Assembly: GCF_001649575.2 (NCBI RefSeq)
Contig: NC_051445.1
Coordinates: 12,317,702-12,381,701, forward strand
Length of the DNA stretch: 64,000 nucleotides
Source: Kryptolebias marmoratus
Taxonomy: Eukaryota > Chordata > Actinopteri > Cyprinodontiformes > Rivulidae
Direction: 5' to 3'
This document shows positions 1-12,600 of the stretch, in pieces (positions within the stretch are counted from its first letter, which is position 1; every line of letters begins with the position of its first letter). The notes under the pieces were generated by a model, which did not search any database, was not told the origin of the DNA, and saw nothing but the letters and a program-made list of their open reading frames with translations. Position numbers and translations under genes: made by a program.

Positions 1-245
1 ATGCCTCCTGGATGCCTCCCTGGTGAGGTGTTCTGGGCACGTCCCACCGGGAGGAGGCCCAGAGGAAGACCCAGGACACGCTGGAGGGACTATGTTTCTC
101 GGCTGGCCTGGGAACGCCTTGGGATTCCTCTGGAGGAGCTGGCCCAAGTGGCTGGGGAGAGGGAAGTCTGGGTCTCCCTGCTTAGGCTGCTGCCCCCGCG
201 ACCCGACCCCGGATAAGCGAAAGACAATGGATGGATGGATGGATG
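1..245 (+). mobile_element. 3' end of a non-LTR retrotransposon (LINE) with ATGG tail
   Basis: The open frame from 1 to 216 ends in a stop codon and carries the fish-LINE C-terminal signature GRPRTRWRDYVSRLAWERLG followed by LLPPRPDPG. It runs directly into an (ATGG)n tail at about 228-244. Such C-termini and short microsatellite tails are typical of abundant teleost LINEs of the RTE/L2 type; I cannot decide which clade. The element is cut by the window edge. It lies within, or at the edge of, an adam22 intron in the antisense orientation. Confidence 0.8.
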
Positions 246-654
246 AAGTCTTAAGTTGTTTCTGGAATAATCTGCCGAGTCCTAATTAAGCATTAAAAAG
301 CTCTGATTTTTACTTTTAATTGTGACAAATTAAATATTGTTTTTATATTTCCTAACAGCATTCTGTAAATAAAACCTGACATAAAACAATCCATGCCATG
401 TTTGCTCAACAAAACAAAAATATAATTGAAAATCCTGAAATTCATTGACTTGGTGTTACTAAACATTAAGAGATATTTTGGATTTCTGTGATGAGATCAG
501 AGTAAAAGGCAACAAAGTTGGATTTGCTTCACATTTTGTGTGGCTACGTTTAAGGGTTTGAGGCCAAAAAGGCAGAGGCAGGATCCTCTTTACTGAGTAT
601 ATTCTTCATTTCTTTTATCTAAATTTAGAAAGCAGTAAATCTGTTAAAACTCAC
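246..654. other. adam22 intron sequence, no feature seen
   Basis: AT-rich sequence between the LINE tail and adam22 coding exon 9. I searched it for the next adam22 exon, expected to follow the [11 protein letters not shown] exon, on the minus strand and found none. The next exon therefore lies outside the window. Confidence 0.6.
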
Positions 655-3600
655 CATTATATGGTCATTGATCACCATCAGTTCAATGTATTTGGTCTCA
701 TCTTCTACACTTCGTGACAAACTTGGAGCCTGAGAGGAGACAGCAGATTTAATATTTCTATTATTATTATCTTTTTTTTTTTTTTTTTTACAGTTTTTTA
801 CAGCCAAGACTTTGCATATCAATGAGAATCCAAGAATAGCCGACAAACTTGAGGATGTTTCTCGCATCACGTGGAGCATGAAAGGAACAACAAATCAATA
901 AGTTTGAACTTTCAGAAGCAAAACCAGATCCGACTCTTTGCCAGATTTTAAAAATGTGGGCGCAGCTCGGACGCAGCTGCAGACGCCGACTGTTCGAAAA
1001 AGACAAAGCTGGACGGAGCCTCTTACTCTCGAAACAAATGTTTCAAAAAGGAAGAAAAATGAGAGAAAAGGAGATGGGTTTGAGAGCAGAGGTGTTTGGA
1101 AATATGATGGCTTTGTAATTATCCTAAAACATATTTGTGCAAAACAGAGCAATCCGTTTTGAACAAACAGCATCAACAAGGTAATTATCAGTTCATCAGC
1201 ATTTCCATTATAAGGATTTTTCCATAAAATACGCCCACACCAAACACATACTTGTCTCTTTTTTCTCCAGTGAACAACTTTTGACCCAGGAAAAGGAGGG
1301 CTGGGGAAAGGAGGCTCTGGTAAATCACCTAGTAAACGAAAACAATAATTACAATAACTAGTAAACACATTACAAGACAAAACAGTGCCTTTGCTATTAA
1401 GGTTCTCAACTATTCAGCCACCATCTTACCACCAAAGAGATCCCTCAGTCCCTCTCGTCCAGCAGATTTGTAAATCATGTGAACTCGAGCGTCTTCCTGA
1501 AAAACATAAACGTGAATTCAACAGTGAGACTCGATACAGCCTGGTGTTTTAAAGATATGGTGCATAAACCGTCAATCAGCATCGTAGTAAATGAGTAAAT
1601 CGATCATTTTGTTCCCTGTAACATCATAAAATTAAAAACAGTGACATTTTTACTGATACACAAAATTATATCCAGTGTAGTAATTTATAAAAAACTCTAA
1701 CATTTGGGACACTGGACTCTTTGTTTGCCTGAGGTAAACAAAAAAAAGGAAATTAAGTCTTTGCTTTTATCTAATCAGGAGCCAAATTGAGATATTAATC
1801 GACTGGAGTGTCCTAATTTAGATAGGATTGAACACATTTACCTCAGATGTGTGTTACAGCTATCTTTAGTATGTTGATTATTTAATTTAACAAAACTGTT
1901 TGAGCTGGATGTCAAAACTGGGACAAGTTTTGCAATTTACTTTTCCTTTTAAATAAGTAATTTTAACTTTGCTTTTGAACAAGGTCTTTGCTTATTTCTT
2001 GGTTTTATATTCTAGGGTCATATTTTATATTAGTATATTTATTTTACCCTCCCATTTTTGTTTCGGGGTATATTTAAAGATTTACTGAACTAAATCTAGA
2101 GAAGCAAACAGAAGACAACAGGAAAGGGTTAACATCCTGTCAGACAGCGCTGAGGGCGGAAACAGCCCAAACTCATCAGGAGGCTACTTCCTGTTTACGC
2201 CTCGATCTGCTGTGAAAACTGTTAAAGTTTGGGGTTTTTTCGAGGATGTAAGGGGAGATTACTGGACTGAAATGTCACCAAGCTCGCTCTGAACTCCGGC
2301 CAAAGTCTGGAAACATAAGGTATTTTAACCTAAACCGGATTATTTGGGTTTGGGCTTCACTTTAAACGACGGGAACTCAACAGGTGCTGAAATGCTAACG
2401 TGTTAGCCCGTCGGCTAGCTGGCTAGTTAGCTGTGAAATGGTTTAAATTAGTTTTGGTAAACTCAACTAACCCACAGAACAGTTTCTTATAGCTTTATTT
2501 AGTCAGTAGGGATACTAACTATGGATGTAGAGCCAGTAAAAGCAGACAGAAAGTGGTAAAATTACCAACAATTATCCGAGTTCGCTCGGTTTTTTGGCAC
2601 ATCCTGTAATTACAGCTGAGGGAGATGATCATTACGACAATTATTATTATTTTTATTCCCACTAAACAGATTTTACTACCTCAACATGTACATAATAATA
2701 ATTATTATTAGTATTTTTATGTTGTCAGCATGTCTGGTAAGAGTAAGTCGTTGTTTTTATTGATTACGAGCTGATTTTTTCCCCATTCTTGTCTATTTTT
2801 AGTATGTTTTATGTCGTGTTCACAAGTAAAAAGAGACATTTTACTGGTTAATATCAGGCATTTGTCTCCAATTTTTTGTTGAAATATACCTGTCACATAG
2901 AACAAAACTATTTAAGACATTAAATTTCTGTTTATCTCTTAAATGTTTAATAATCAAATATTTAAATACGGATTAGTTTTTAAAGCGTCAATGGTTTTAC
3001 CTTCTTATCTTTCTATAAATCTGACAAATCACCATCCTACAGTGGCTGTGCTTTATGTTATAAATTTAGTTAAAATAAAATGTTTTCATATTAGTGTTGT
3101 CTTTAATAATTTAATTTATGACATTGATTGTAAACGAGGTCTGAATACTGAAATAATTCACAAATATTTCCACTTGGTTGTCATTTAGCTATAGCAGAGG
3201 AAGAGGTGCAAAGAAAAGATATTAGGATTGTCGTCATAATATGTGTTATAAATAATTATTTTATCATAGGAAAAAGTAAAGATCGTAACATATTTTTACT
3301 CAAATATTTACAATCAGGTGACTCTACCTAATAGTAGCACGTCTATCATTAAGTACTCAAACAGTAAAACAGACCAAATTCATGCAGGAAATATTAGAAA
3401 TATCAACTTGTCCAGCAGAGATCTTAATATTTTTCGTTCTCCATAAGCAATAGATTCCTATCTTAATGCCAAATGTTATTCCCCTTAAGTTTTAAAGCTG
3501 TATCTAATTTAAAATGCTTAAAACTTTACCAAGGCTCCCCTTTGTTTTCTTCATGGACAAGCAGCAAAGACAAGGAGAGAGTCTATAAAGTGCTTTAAAC

Positions 3601-6600
3601 TCACTTATTAAGATTTAATAAACCAACTGTAATCAGAAAAATCATCTAAATTAGATGAACCCGTAATTTGAACAGTTGTTTTATATAAGAGCAAATAAAG
3701 CTGCGCTGCAGTGGTGTGTCACCGCTATGTGCCGTCATGTGAAAGTTCGAGGCTAATTCTATTGCTTATTGTTCAGCTGTACAGTCCATGTAATGCTCTT
3801 CAGTCACGGCCACCAAGTCATTCCCACTTTGTTTGCTGATGAAATGAGAGCATTGTCTCTGCGGAGCTGCAGATATTGGGTCAGCTTCACTGGTGAATTG
3901 AAGTGTAGGGGGGCTGTCCATTGCTGGGCCAGCCTGTGCTGCATTTAGCATACTTCAGTAGTAATGGGGGCAGTCAGATAATCTTGTTGCTTTGCATTGG
4001 AATGACCAGCGACTGATTTCTGTCTGTTTTTTTTTGTCCAGGAACAAAAACTCTCCAAGCAGCCCTCAGTCCCCATCATCTCCAGCCAGCCATGTCGTGC
4101 CGGGACATCCACGCCACCAACGCTTTCGCCTTCATCATTGCCTTCGTGTCTGTGTGTGGGATCGTTGTGGCCACGTTCATCCCACAGTGGCGCGTGACGA
4201 GACTGGTCACCTTCAATCGTAACGCCAAGAACATCAGCGTGTACGATGGGTTGTGGGCTAAATGTGTGAAACAGGATGGATATTCAGGATGTTACTACTA
4301 TGACTCCGAGGTATTATTTCTTGACATTTTTGGCTTCACCTACTATGTAGTTGTTGTGTTTTGGAATTAATCTATACATACTCTTGTTGTTTTTTTTAGT
4401 GGTACTCTAAGGTGGACCAGCTGGATCTGCGGCTCCTTCAGTTCTGCCTTCCATCCGGCCTCACGTTTGCCTCTTTAGCTTTGCTGCTTTGTATGTGTGG
4501 GATGTGCAAAACCTGCTTCTGCTCAGACAAGCCTGACCCAGACATTAAAACTACCAGGTGCCTCGTGAACAGTGCAGGCTGTCACCTGGTGGCCGGGACG
4601 TTACTGCTCCTGGGAGGAGCAATCGCCATCGCGCCCTCAGTGTGGTTTCTCTTCCGCACCAAGGAGATGAACAGCAGATATGACAAAATTTTCTCTGATG
4701 GGTTTGCTGTGTATGTATCCATAGGCTGCTCTGGAGGACTAATGCTGGCCGCACTGCTCATGTTTATGTGGTACTGTATGTGTAAGAAGCTGCCTTCGCC
4801 CTTCTGGTTGCCTCTGTCGTCCATGTCTGCTTCTCCATCCACCCAGCCCCTCACTGCCAATGGCTTCCCTCCTTCTCCGGTTTATGGTGCACAGCCGATG
4901 CCGCCACAGACGTTTCCTCCTGCGGTGATTGAAACCCAGCCTTTCGTGCCTTCGCAAGGGTACGTGCAGAGTGTGGTGGCCCCCGTTCCAGCTCAGGTGT
5001 TCGTGTCTCAGCTTTCTGCTCATGATGGGTACGGATCAGAGGTGGGGGGTACCCAGGCCTATGGCTATGCTCCCTCACAGAGTTACGCTCCCTCACAGAG
5101 CTACGCCCCATCCCAGAGCTACGCCCCATCCCAGAGCTACGCCCCATCCCAGAGCTACGCCCCATCCCAGAGCTACGCCCCATCCCAGAGCTACGCGTCC
5201 AGCTACACAGGCCGCCGTTACTCCTCCCGCTCACGGATGTCGGCCTTAGAGATCGACATTCCCGTACTAACCCAGCCGGAGTGAGAAAGGACAGGCTGAA
5301 AACTCGAACACACTGAAAGGCTCTGCTCATCAGCCTCCACGAAGTACACTGCTGATAAAAACTAATAGACCCTAATAGTCGAACGTTAATAATATGAGAG
5401 CTATTAAGAGCCTCTAGAGGGATAGCCTTCAAAATTCACTCGAGGCAGTCCAGGTCTGTGAAGTGCAGATAACAGAAAACGAGAGACGGTCAAAAACAAC
5501 ACTAATATATGAAGGACGAGCCGATTATTAGAAGAAAGGTTATTAAAACACTGTTCAGATTAGTATTGTGTAAAAATAAGAAATCTAACTTTTTCTTCAA
5601 AAGAAAAAAAACTAGTTTCTTAACTTCTTGTTTCACTGTTTTCCCAGCAACTTAGGACCACTGAGTCATAAACTCTCCTCCACAGAAAGGGAACAAACGG
5701 ACCACATTCTCACTCTTTTCCAGGACTAAAATATACTTTTTGTTACATTATTTGTTGGACATATTACCTTCAAACTTGAAACACTACTGAAAAAATAACA
5801 GACTTTAAGATCTGTGGACCTGAATGGATATGACTGATCCATTTGTATTTTTTTATTAGTTAATAACGTCACGGTGTCCTGTGAAGAGCAGCTGTTAGGT
5901 TTTTTTTAAATGTACTAATAAGATGAACACTGTGCCAGTTTCCTCACTAATCTTTTTAATTTAGATTTACTTTTTAAATTTGTGGCCTTTTGTGTCAAAA
6001 GCGGAACAGAAAATAAATAAATTGCGAGCTACTTTAAAACAGTTGTACAAGTGCAGTTATGATTTCTGTCAAAAACACTAACAGAAATGTGAGTAATGAA
6101 AATCCTAATATCTACACGGCATGTAGGCCAAATTAAAGATTTTTGCCTTTTTTTTTTGTTTTGCATTTTGCATTTCGCGCACTGATCAACATTTTATACT
6201 GTTTGTATTGTATTATTCTGCAATCTTGAAGTCAATGCAGTTGTTAAAGAAATGTGTTATTTTATTTTGCTGTCTTTTTTGTTTTAAATAAAACATAAAT
6301 GCCACTGGATGTGTGTTCCTTAATTCACTGTGTGTTGGGTCAAGAAGGGCCCGGAACAGCTGTTCATCCTTTTATTTATGTATTTTTTTATTCTATTTAA
6401 CGTGTATTTATCCAGGAAAGTCTCATTGAGATTAAGAACCTCTTTCTGAAGGGAGTCCTGGCCAAAAGGCAGCAGAAGTTATAAAACAATTACATTTTAC
6501 AATTAAAACGCCATACAAAATTACAAAAAACAATCACAATTTAAAGAGGTCATCTCTAGCACTCTCAGTCTGGATTTAAAAGCAGTCAATGAAACAAGTT

Positions 6601-9600
6601 CAGTTCATTTTTCATTCTTTTTGCAACATGTTCCAAGTAAACCAAAGCCCTTTTTCCCCCAATTCTGTGCGGGGGAAATGGAACGGAAAGGAAAAAATGA
6701 TCATTTGAACGCAAAGATAAAGAATTAACGCTTCTCTGTGTGATTAAGTCACAGATGTAGGAGGGAAACATCCCAAGCATGTCCTCATAAATAAAAAGTA
6801 CCAATGTCCCGACCTCCTGCTGGACAAAGAAGACCATCCCTGCGCTGGAAAAAAACAAATATATTCATAATGCGAGGATTTGCATTAATTTTTGGTTTAT
6901 CGTCAGTCACCTTTAGGAGAAACTTATCATTTTGGTCAGACTGGGATCATTTGCTCATTTTTTTTCTAGTCTAACAATAAAATGAGAAACTTTGAACCTT
7001 TTACAGCTAATTCCACAAAAAAGTGTCCCAATAAGAAGCTGGTATGTCTGTAATCCCCTCGATTTAATGAGAGATACTCAGTGTTCTTTTATCCCTTTGT
7101 TCATGAGGTGGTAAAGTTATTTAACTTCAAATTTCTCCTTGTGGAAAATTATGAATTGTAGTTCGTCCACTAGCAGTAAATGTATCATCATGTTTCAACA
7201 CTGCAATACATCTACATGCAAACATCATTCTGATTTTATAACTAATAAAAGTACAGAAATATCCGCACGTAGCACTGATAAACTTGTCACATCAGTCTGA
7301 AGTTATACATTTTATCAAGCTTTATTTTAAAAAAAGGCTCAAATTTGGCCTGGACAGATGACACAAAAGTGACGCTCCTATAAAGTGTTTAAAGGGAATC
7401 AAACTATTATTAATCAATTAAATGAACATCACAGCTTCCTGATGGAAATAATACATGACTTGTTTTGCTTCACCAGAATAAGCTAAAACTTGTTTGAATT
7501 ATAAAAATAAGTTAAAAAAAAGTCTACACTAACCAGGAAAAATATTTAAACCATTAACACACGAAGTAAATAATGTTGATTATCTTGTATAAAATAATAG
7601 AAAACTAAAAGCTGTATGCAGTAATCAAGAGTGATTATTCAATTTGAAAACGGCTTTTAGTGCTACATCTTATCCCTAATGTCGTCTAATAAATCAGTTT
7701 AAATTTAAAGCAACAAGCCTAAATTACAAAAAGCTCATTCTTTTAAGTCTTTACAGAGTGGAGATGTTCATTAAATGACACTCAAATTAAAAAAAGTCGC
7801 CAAAGCTGCTTCTCTGTAGTTTCCAGCACTTGAACGCATCACTGCCCCTCCGTATGAAACGAACGTCAGATATTTTAATATTTCATTTGTCTGCGCCTCC
7901 TTTGTTCCTCAGACCATCGCCACCAGCCGACGATCTCCGCTCAGAAGTAAACACGCAGCATATAGACCCAGCAGGGTGTGTGTAAGTGATGGAGATTAGG
8001 GGTGTGCACAGATGGCTTTCATATGCTGCTTTATGGAGACGGGGGGGCGGGGCCTCGGTTGCCAAGGGAGACGGCACCTCAGACGCGGACCGCCGGCTCA
8101 TGAATAGAAAGCAGTGAGACGTAGCATGCTTTTCATCCTGAGTGTGTGAATGAACAGGAGCTGGTTTGGTTACATGAATTTGGCCTCAGGCTACAGGGAG
8201 ACCCCCTCTTTCTCTTTTTTTCTGTTTTTATCCTATCAGCTTCACTGTCATTCCCAGCTTGAGCTCAAATAAACTCCCACTTGGCGCCTAACACAACCCC
8301 CCCAGCCCCGAAACCTGCCAACACCCCATCGGCGCATCAGATCCTCCCCTCCCATCTTCAGGTTTTTCCTAAAGCCTCCTCTCATCCTCCTCATGGTCAA
8401 ATATGAAGGTCTGAAGCAAATTAAAAAGGAATACAGTCCAAACCTTCAAAATAATCTATTTCAAATCCTTTTGTTTTTTGTTTTTTTACAGCCTTGGTTC
8501 AGACTGAAACAAACCGATGAAAGGATTACTATGATAATGTGAAAACACATTCATGGCTCAGAGCAGAGCTGTCCAACCTCAGCTGCGAGCAGGACAAAAA
8601 TAAAAACAGGAGGTTTGAGGGCCGCTGGTGATAATTGCCACCCACCGCCGAAAGGTGAAGCCATACGATTATGTTTTTGTGTCTGGTTGAATCCACGAGT
8701 CCGTCTGTTACCAACACATACCATTATCCCACCTCTGGACAGATTTTAATTAACTACGTAATAATTGGATTTACAAGACGGCTGCCACAGCCGACTGACC
8801 TCAGCCAACACAAGAAGTGGCTCTGCCAGTTGATGTGGTCGTCGCTGAGGGTCATTCACAACACATACGTTCAGTGTGACATCTTGGGACAGTACACGGG
8901 ATAGCATGTCGCCTTCAATGTTTGATCATAATTTTTTATTTTTATTCATTTAACCTTTATTTCATGAGGAAAGTCTCACTGAGATTAAAAAAACCTCTTT
9001 TCCAAGGGATTCCTGACCAAGAGGCAGCAAGGTTACAGGACAATAAAAATTACACGATTTAAAATGCCATACAAAGAATTAATTAAATAAAGGCTACAAC
9101 TCCGAGTGGTTAGTGGTCCGGACTGTTTCGTCACAGCAAGAATGTCCAGGGTTCAAACCCCCGGGTTGGGCCTGGGTTTTTTTTTTTTGTGTGGCGTTTG
9201 AGCGTCCTCCTCGTGTTTGTGTGGGTTTTCCCGGGTTTCCTCCTACAGTCCTAAAGCATGCTTGTTTAGGCTGCCTTCAGGCCCTCCTGTGATCTCAACG
9301 GGATTTGCCTGGTTAATTAAATAAATAAATTTTTCAAAATAACAGAGCTAATTGCTGTTGCTGTTGGAAAAGTGAACAAACAATAACTTTTAGTCCACTT
9401 GCTTTGACATTGTCTACTTTCCATGTTTTTGGGCCATCTCGTAACTCCTGTTCGTACCTCAGCTTTACCGCCTTCAGTCAGTCGGATCGACCAATCAAAC
9501 AGCTTCTTACAGGATCACATGTACCCTCATCTCCCGTCATGGTTTACCAAACACTGTTTGACCGATGCATGCTTCTACTACTTTAAAATTATACTCAAAG

Positions 9601-12600
9601 TTTAGAATTACCCCTGATATGTACATTTGTTTAGCATTAATTTTTAAAAACGTGGTTTAGGATGACCTGTCCAAGATGTCCCCCACCTCTCACACAGTGA
9701 TGGCTGGAGATAGGCACCAGATAGACCAATTTTCTTTTTTTAAAGGTCCATATGTGGCCCACGGGCCACTTGTTGAATGGTCCTGGCTCCGAGGATGAAT
9801 GCTAATCATTACGACAATTCAGCTTTCCTTTAAGCAGCTTTAAGAGGCTCACATTCTTGGTGCTGATTAAAACATCTTTTTATAGTTTCAGTGTCTTCTT
9901 AATAATTAATACATATATAAAGAATTGATATGACAAATAAATTTAAATAAATTTTTCTGTGCACATCAGTTTGTTTAATGTTGCCAACTTTTAAAGACGT
10001 CATGAAAAATATAAATAAAACTCAAACACAACCACAGCATATGGATCATTTTAAACGTGTATTTGATTTTCAGGGCCATATTTATCCACATGCATCGCCT
10101 TCTCTCTTAACAAGACTAGGGGTGGAGGGCAAAATCTACTTTTAGACGCATTGCATCACGGACAGAGAAGATTCTGAATCGATTTTCAAATGTCAGAAAT
10201 TCATTTTGTTAACTAATAACACCATAATGAGAAATACTAAAAGGCAGAACTCTAAAGTGTGGAAGGCTCAGATGGCGTTGAGCGAGACATACAGCTGGAA
10301 TTAAATTAACTGGAAGTATATAAATACTTTGATTTAAAACCACCAAACAGTACCAAGATGGGGTGAGAGGGTAGAGGTGTGGGCCCTAAACAGGACCATC
10401 ATCATTCAGACGCTGTAGTTTTCAAAAAGTACAGTCCTCACAAAGGATTTCAGCTGCTCAGAGTTTTAATTTTGCGATGTCTGTTCTCACACTGGACAAA
10501 ATGTTTTCACTGAGTGGGCAGTGTGAGCTGCGGCTCAGTTTAACTCCTGCACTTGTTTCACTACGGAGCCATGCTGTCGTAACGACGCCTGGAACGTGGT
10601 TCGACGCCGTCTTGCCGGGCCTTCATCTGGTTCTGGACATGTGCAGCGGTAACGAGCAGGATTAATCCTCTTTTGTTGAAGCCGGCAGACTACAGCGAGA
10701 GTGATTTCGAAAAAGAAATTGAAATTTTATCTCGTCAAAGCAGAGAAGCACAACTTCAGATCATTGTTATATGAACCACTGATGACTAGTTTTCCCAATT
10801 CTTACATTGAGAAATATTATTTACATGATATTTACTGACACTGGCTTTAGATTCAAAGTAAACATACCATATGAGTGTCGTATATCACGTGTTAATTATC
10901 GTTGGACTTTCATGGCAGTGATTCTTGTGCTTTATTTGAAATATGCTGCAGTGGAACAAACAACGCCACTTCATTTTGCTGCTTGTTTGGGAGTAAGAAC
11001 AGCAGCGCTGAGGTCCAGGGGGGACTAAAAGGGTGTCAAAAAGAAGTGAATAAGAAGCCTGCAGGGCTAAACATATGGTGCTTTCTGCATATGCAAGTCA
11101 GCATCATTTACACAACCATTGAAGTCACACACACACACACACACGCACACACACACTCAAGAAGCAACCTTTATCGGCCCCGTAGTGCCCGGGAACATCA
11201 TGTTCTTAGCTTGCGGTCGATCGTTTTAGCAAAACAGATTCTTCAGCGTTGAAACCAACTTGGACTCGAGCTAACCAGCAGCCTATTTTAGCCACTTCAG
11301 CTGCATCAAGTTAAAAGAGAAGCGTTTTCAGGACAAGTTTGTTTAATATCTTGACTAACTTTTTCTGCCTTGCTGGTGGAGGGCCAGATGGATCCAGCAT
11401 ATGGTCGACAGGAACCACACTGATTCTGAGCCTCGATCCTACCGCGGTTCTGTTTAAATATGATCTTTATTTTGGGGTATTTAAACAGACTCCATTGGTG
11501 GGGCATGACAAGGCTAAAAGCTATTACATTTACTGTTGTTACTAATTGATAATGATCCGTTTAGGGCTGTTTGTGTAATGCACAAAATAGGATAACTACG
11601 CAAATCATCTGTTCGTCTGAGGTCAACTTGCTGACCAAACAGACTCAAAGCGACAGTAAAACACCAGCTAAAAAGGTTTTAAAGCAGAGTGGAGTGAGGG
11701 CATGAAATGTGAAATAAATCTCAGTCTTCCTTCCTCCATTTCTCACATTCAGATTGTTTCGCTTCCTTTAATTTCTCACATTTCCGCTCCCTTTTCATTA
11801 ACGTCTAACTGAAACGGCAGCTGCCAGTACAAATGAATTTGTCTCTTGTCCTGCAGAAATGTACAGAGACGATCTGTTTCGTTTATTTCTTGTTAGATTT
11901 CATTTAGATCCGTCGTGCGCCGCTGTAGCAGCTTCCCGCAGAAACGCAAAAGTGTGACGGGAGCATCAGCGTCGAGGAAACCGGTTTCACCAGAACGAAG
12001 CATCAACAACTCAAGAAGAATCTGTTGTTTAAAAGACCAGCTCTTGTTTCAGAAGGTTGTGGGGGCTTATTAGACATGAAACAAATCTGTAACAAATACT
12101 GAAGCGGCTGAACTTATAAAGACAGACAGATGATTTACAGAATCCTCTCTGAAACGAGCTGCCCGGGGCTCCTTGAAGGTAAATACGTGGGTTTGAAGAG
12201 TACTTACACTGTTGCTGTCTTGTCCTCCAGGTTCAATCATGTAGGTGTGATTGCCATCAAAAAACATCCCACTGTGAAAAGAAAGACGTGGGTAGAGAGA
12301 CAGGTCATTTTAACTTTCTGTTGTTCAGCCTAATAGAATAATTCAGTGCTGTTCAAGACATTTAATGTGCTTTTGGACCATTTTGAAGAATACTGGCTGT
12401 AAAGCTTTCACTAAAGGAGCAGTTTTGGACAGAATGTTTCTCTCTGCCTTTTTGTGCCGATTTTGGCACGCGTTCCTGCTCAGAAATATTCAGAAACTGG
12501 CACAAATTTCAATGCTTCAGCCGTTAAGAAAAACAAATTCTAGCTATTCAAGGAATACATGGAGCGGTTTCATTCAGGGTGTTCAGATTCAGATCGTTGA

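Larger units (their letters stand above)
1497..12207 (-). other. adam22 intron of 10.7 kb hosting cldn12
   Basis: This interval lies between adam22 coding exons 12271-12208 and 1496-1430. Besides cldn12 and the repeats listed separately, 6850-8920 and 9340-12200 are AT-rich non-coding DNA. A CA microsatellite lies at 11129-11155, and a partial copy of the dispersed TATCGCCCGCC family at about 8760-8895. No further exon was supported. Confidence 0.7.

Noticed and set aside
4739..5432. Minus-strand frames opposite cldn12 (up to 193 aa)
   Set aside because: They are antisense shadows of the cldn12 coding repeat; the plus strand matches the claudin-12 family throughout.
6586..6858. 90-aa minus-strand frame next to repeat A1
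   Set aside because: It could be a worn retrotransposon piece, but I recognise no reverse-transcriptase or endonuclease motif.
9083..9165. Possible tRNA gene
   Set aside because: The tRNA-like head has a B box but no sound cloverleaf. It is followed by the SINE body, so it is a retroposon head.
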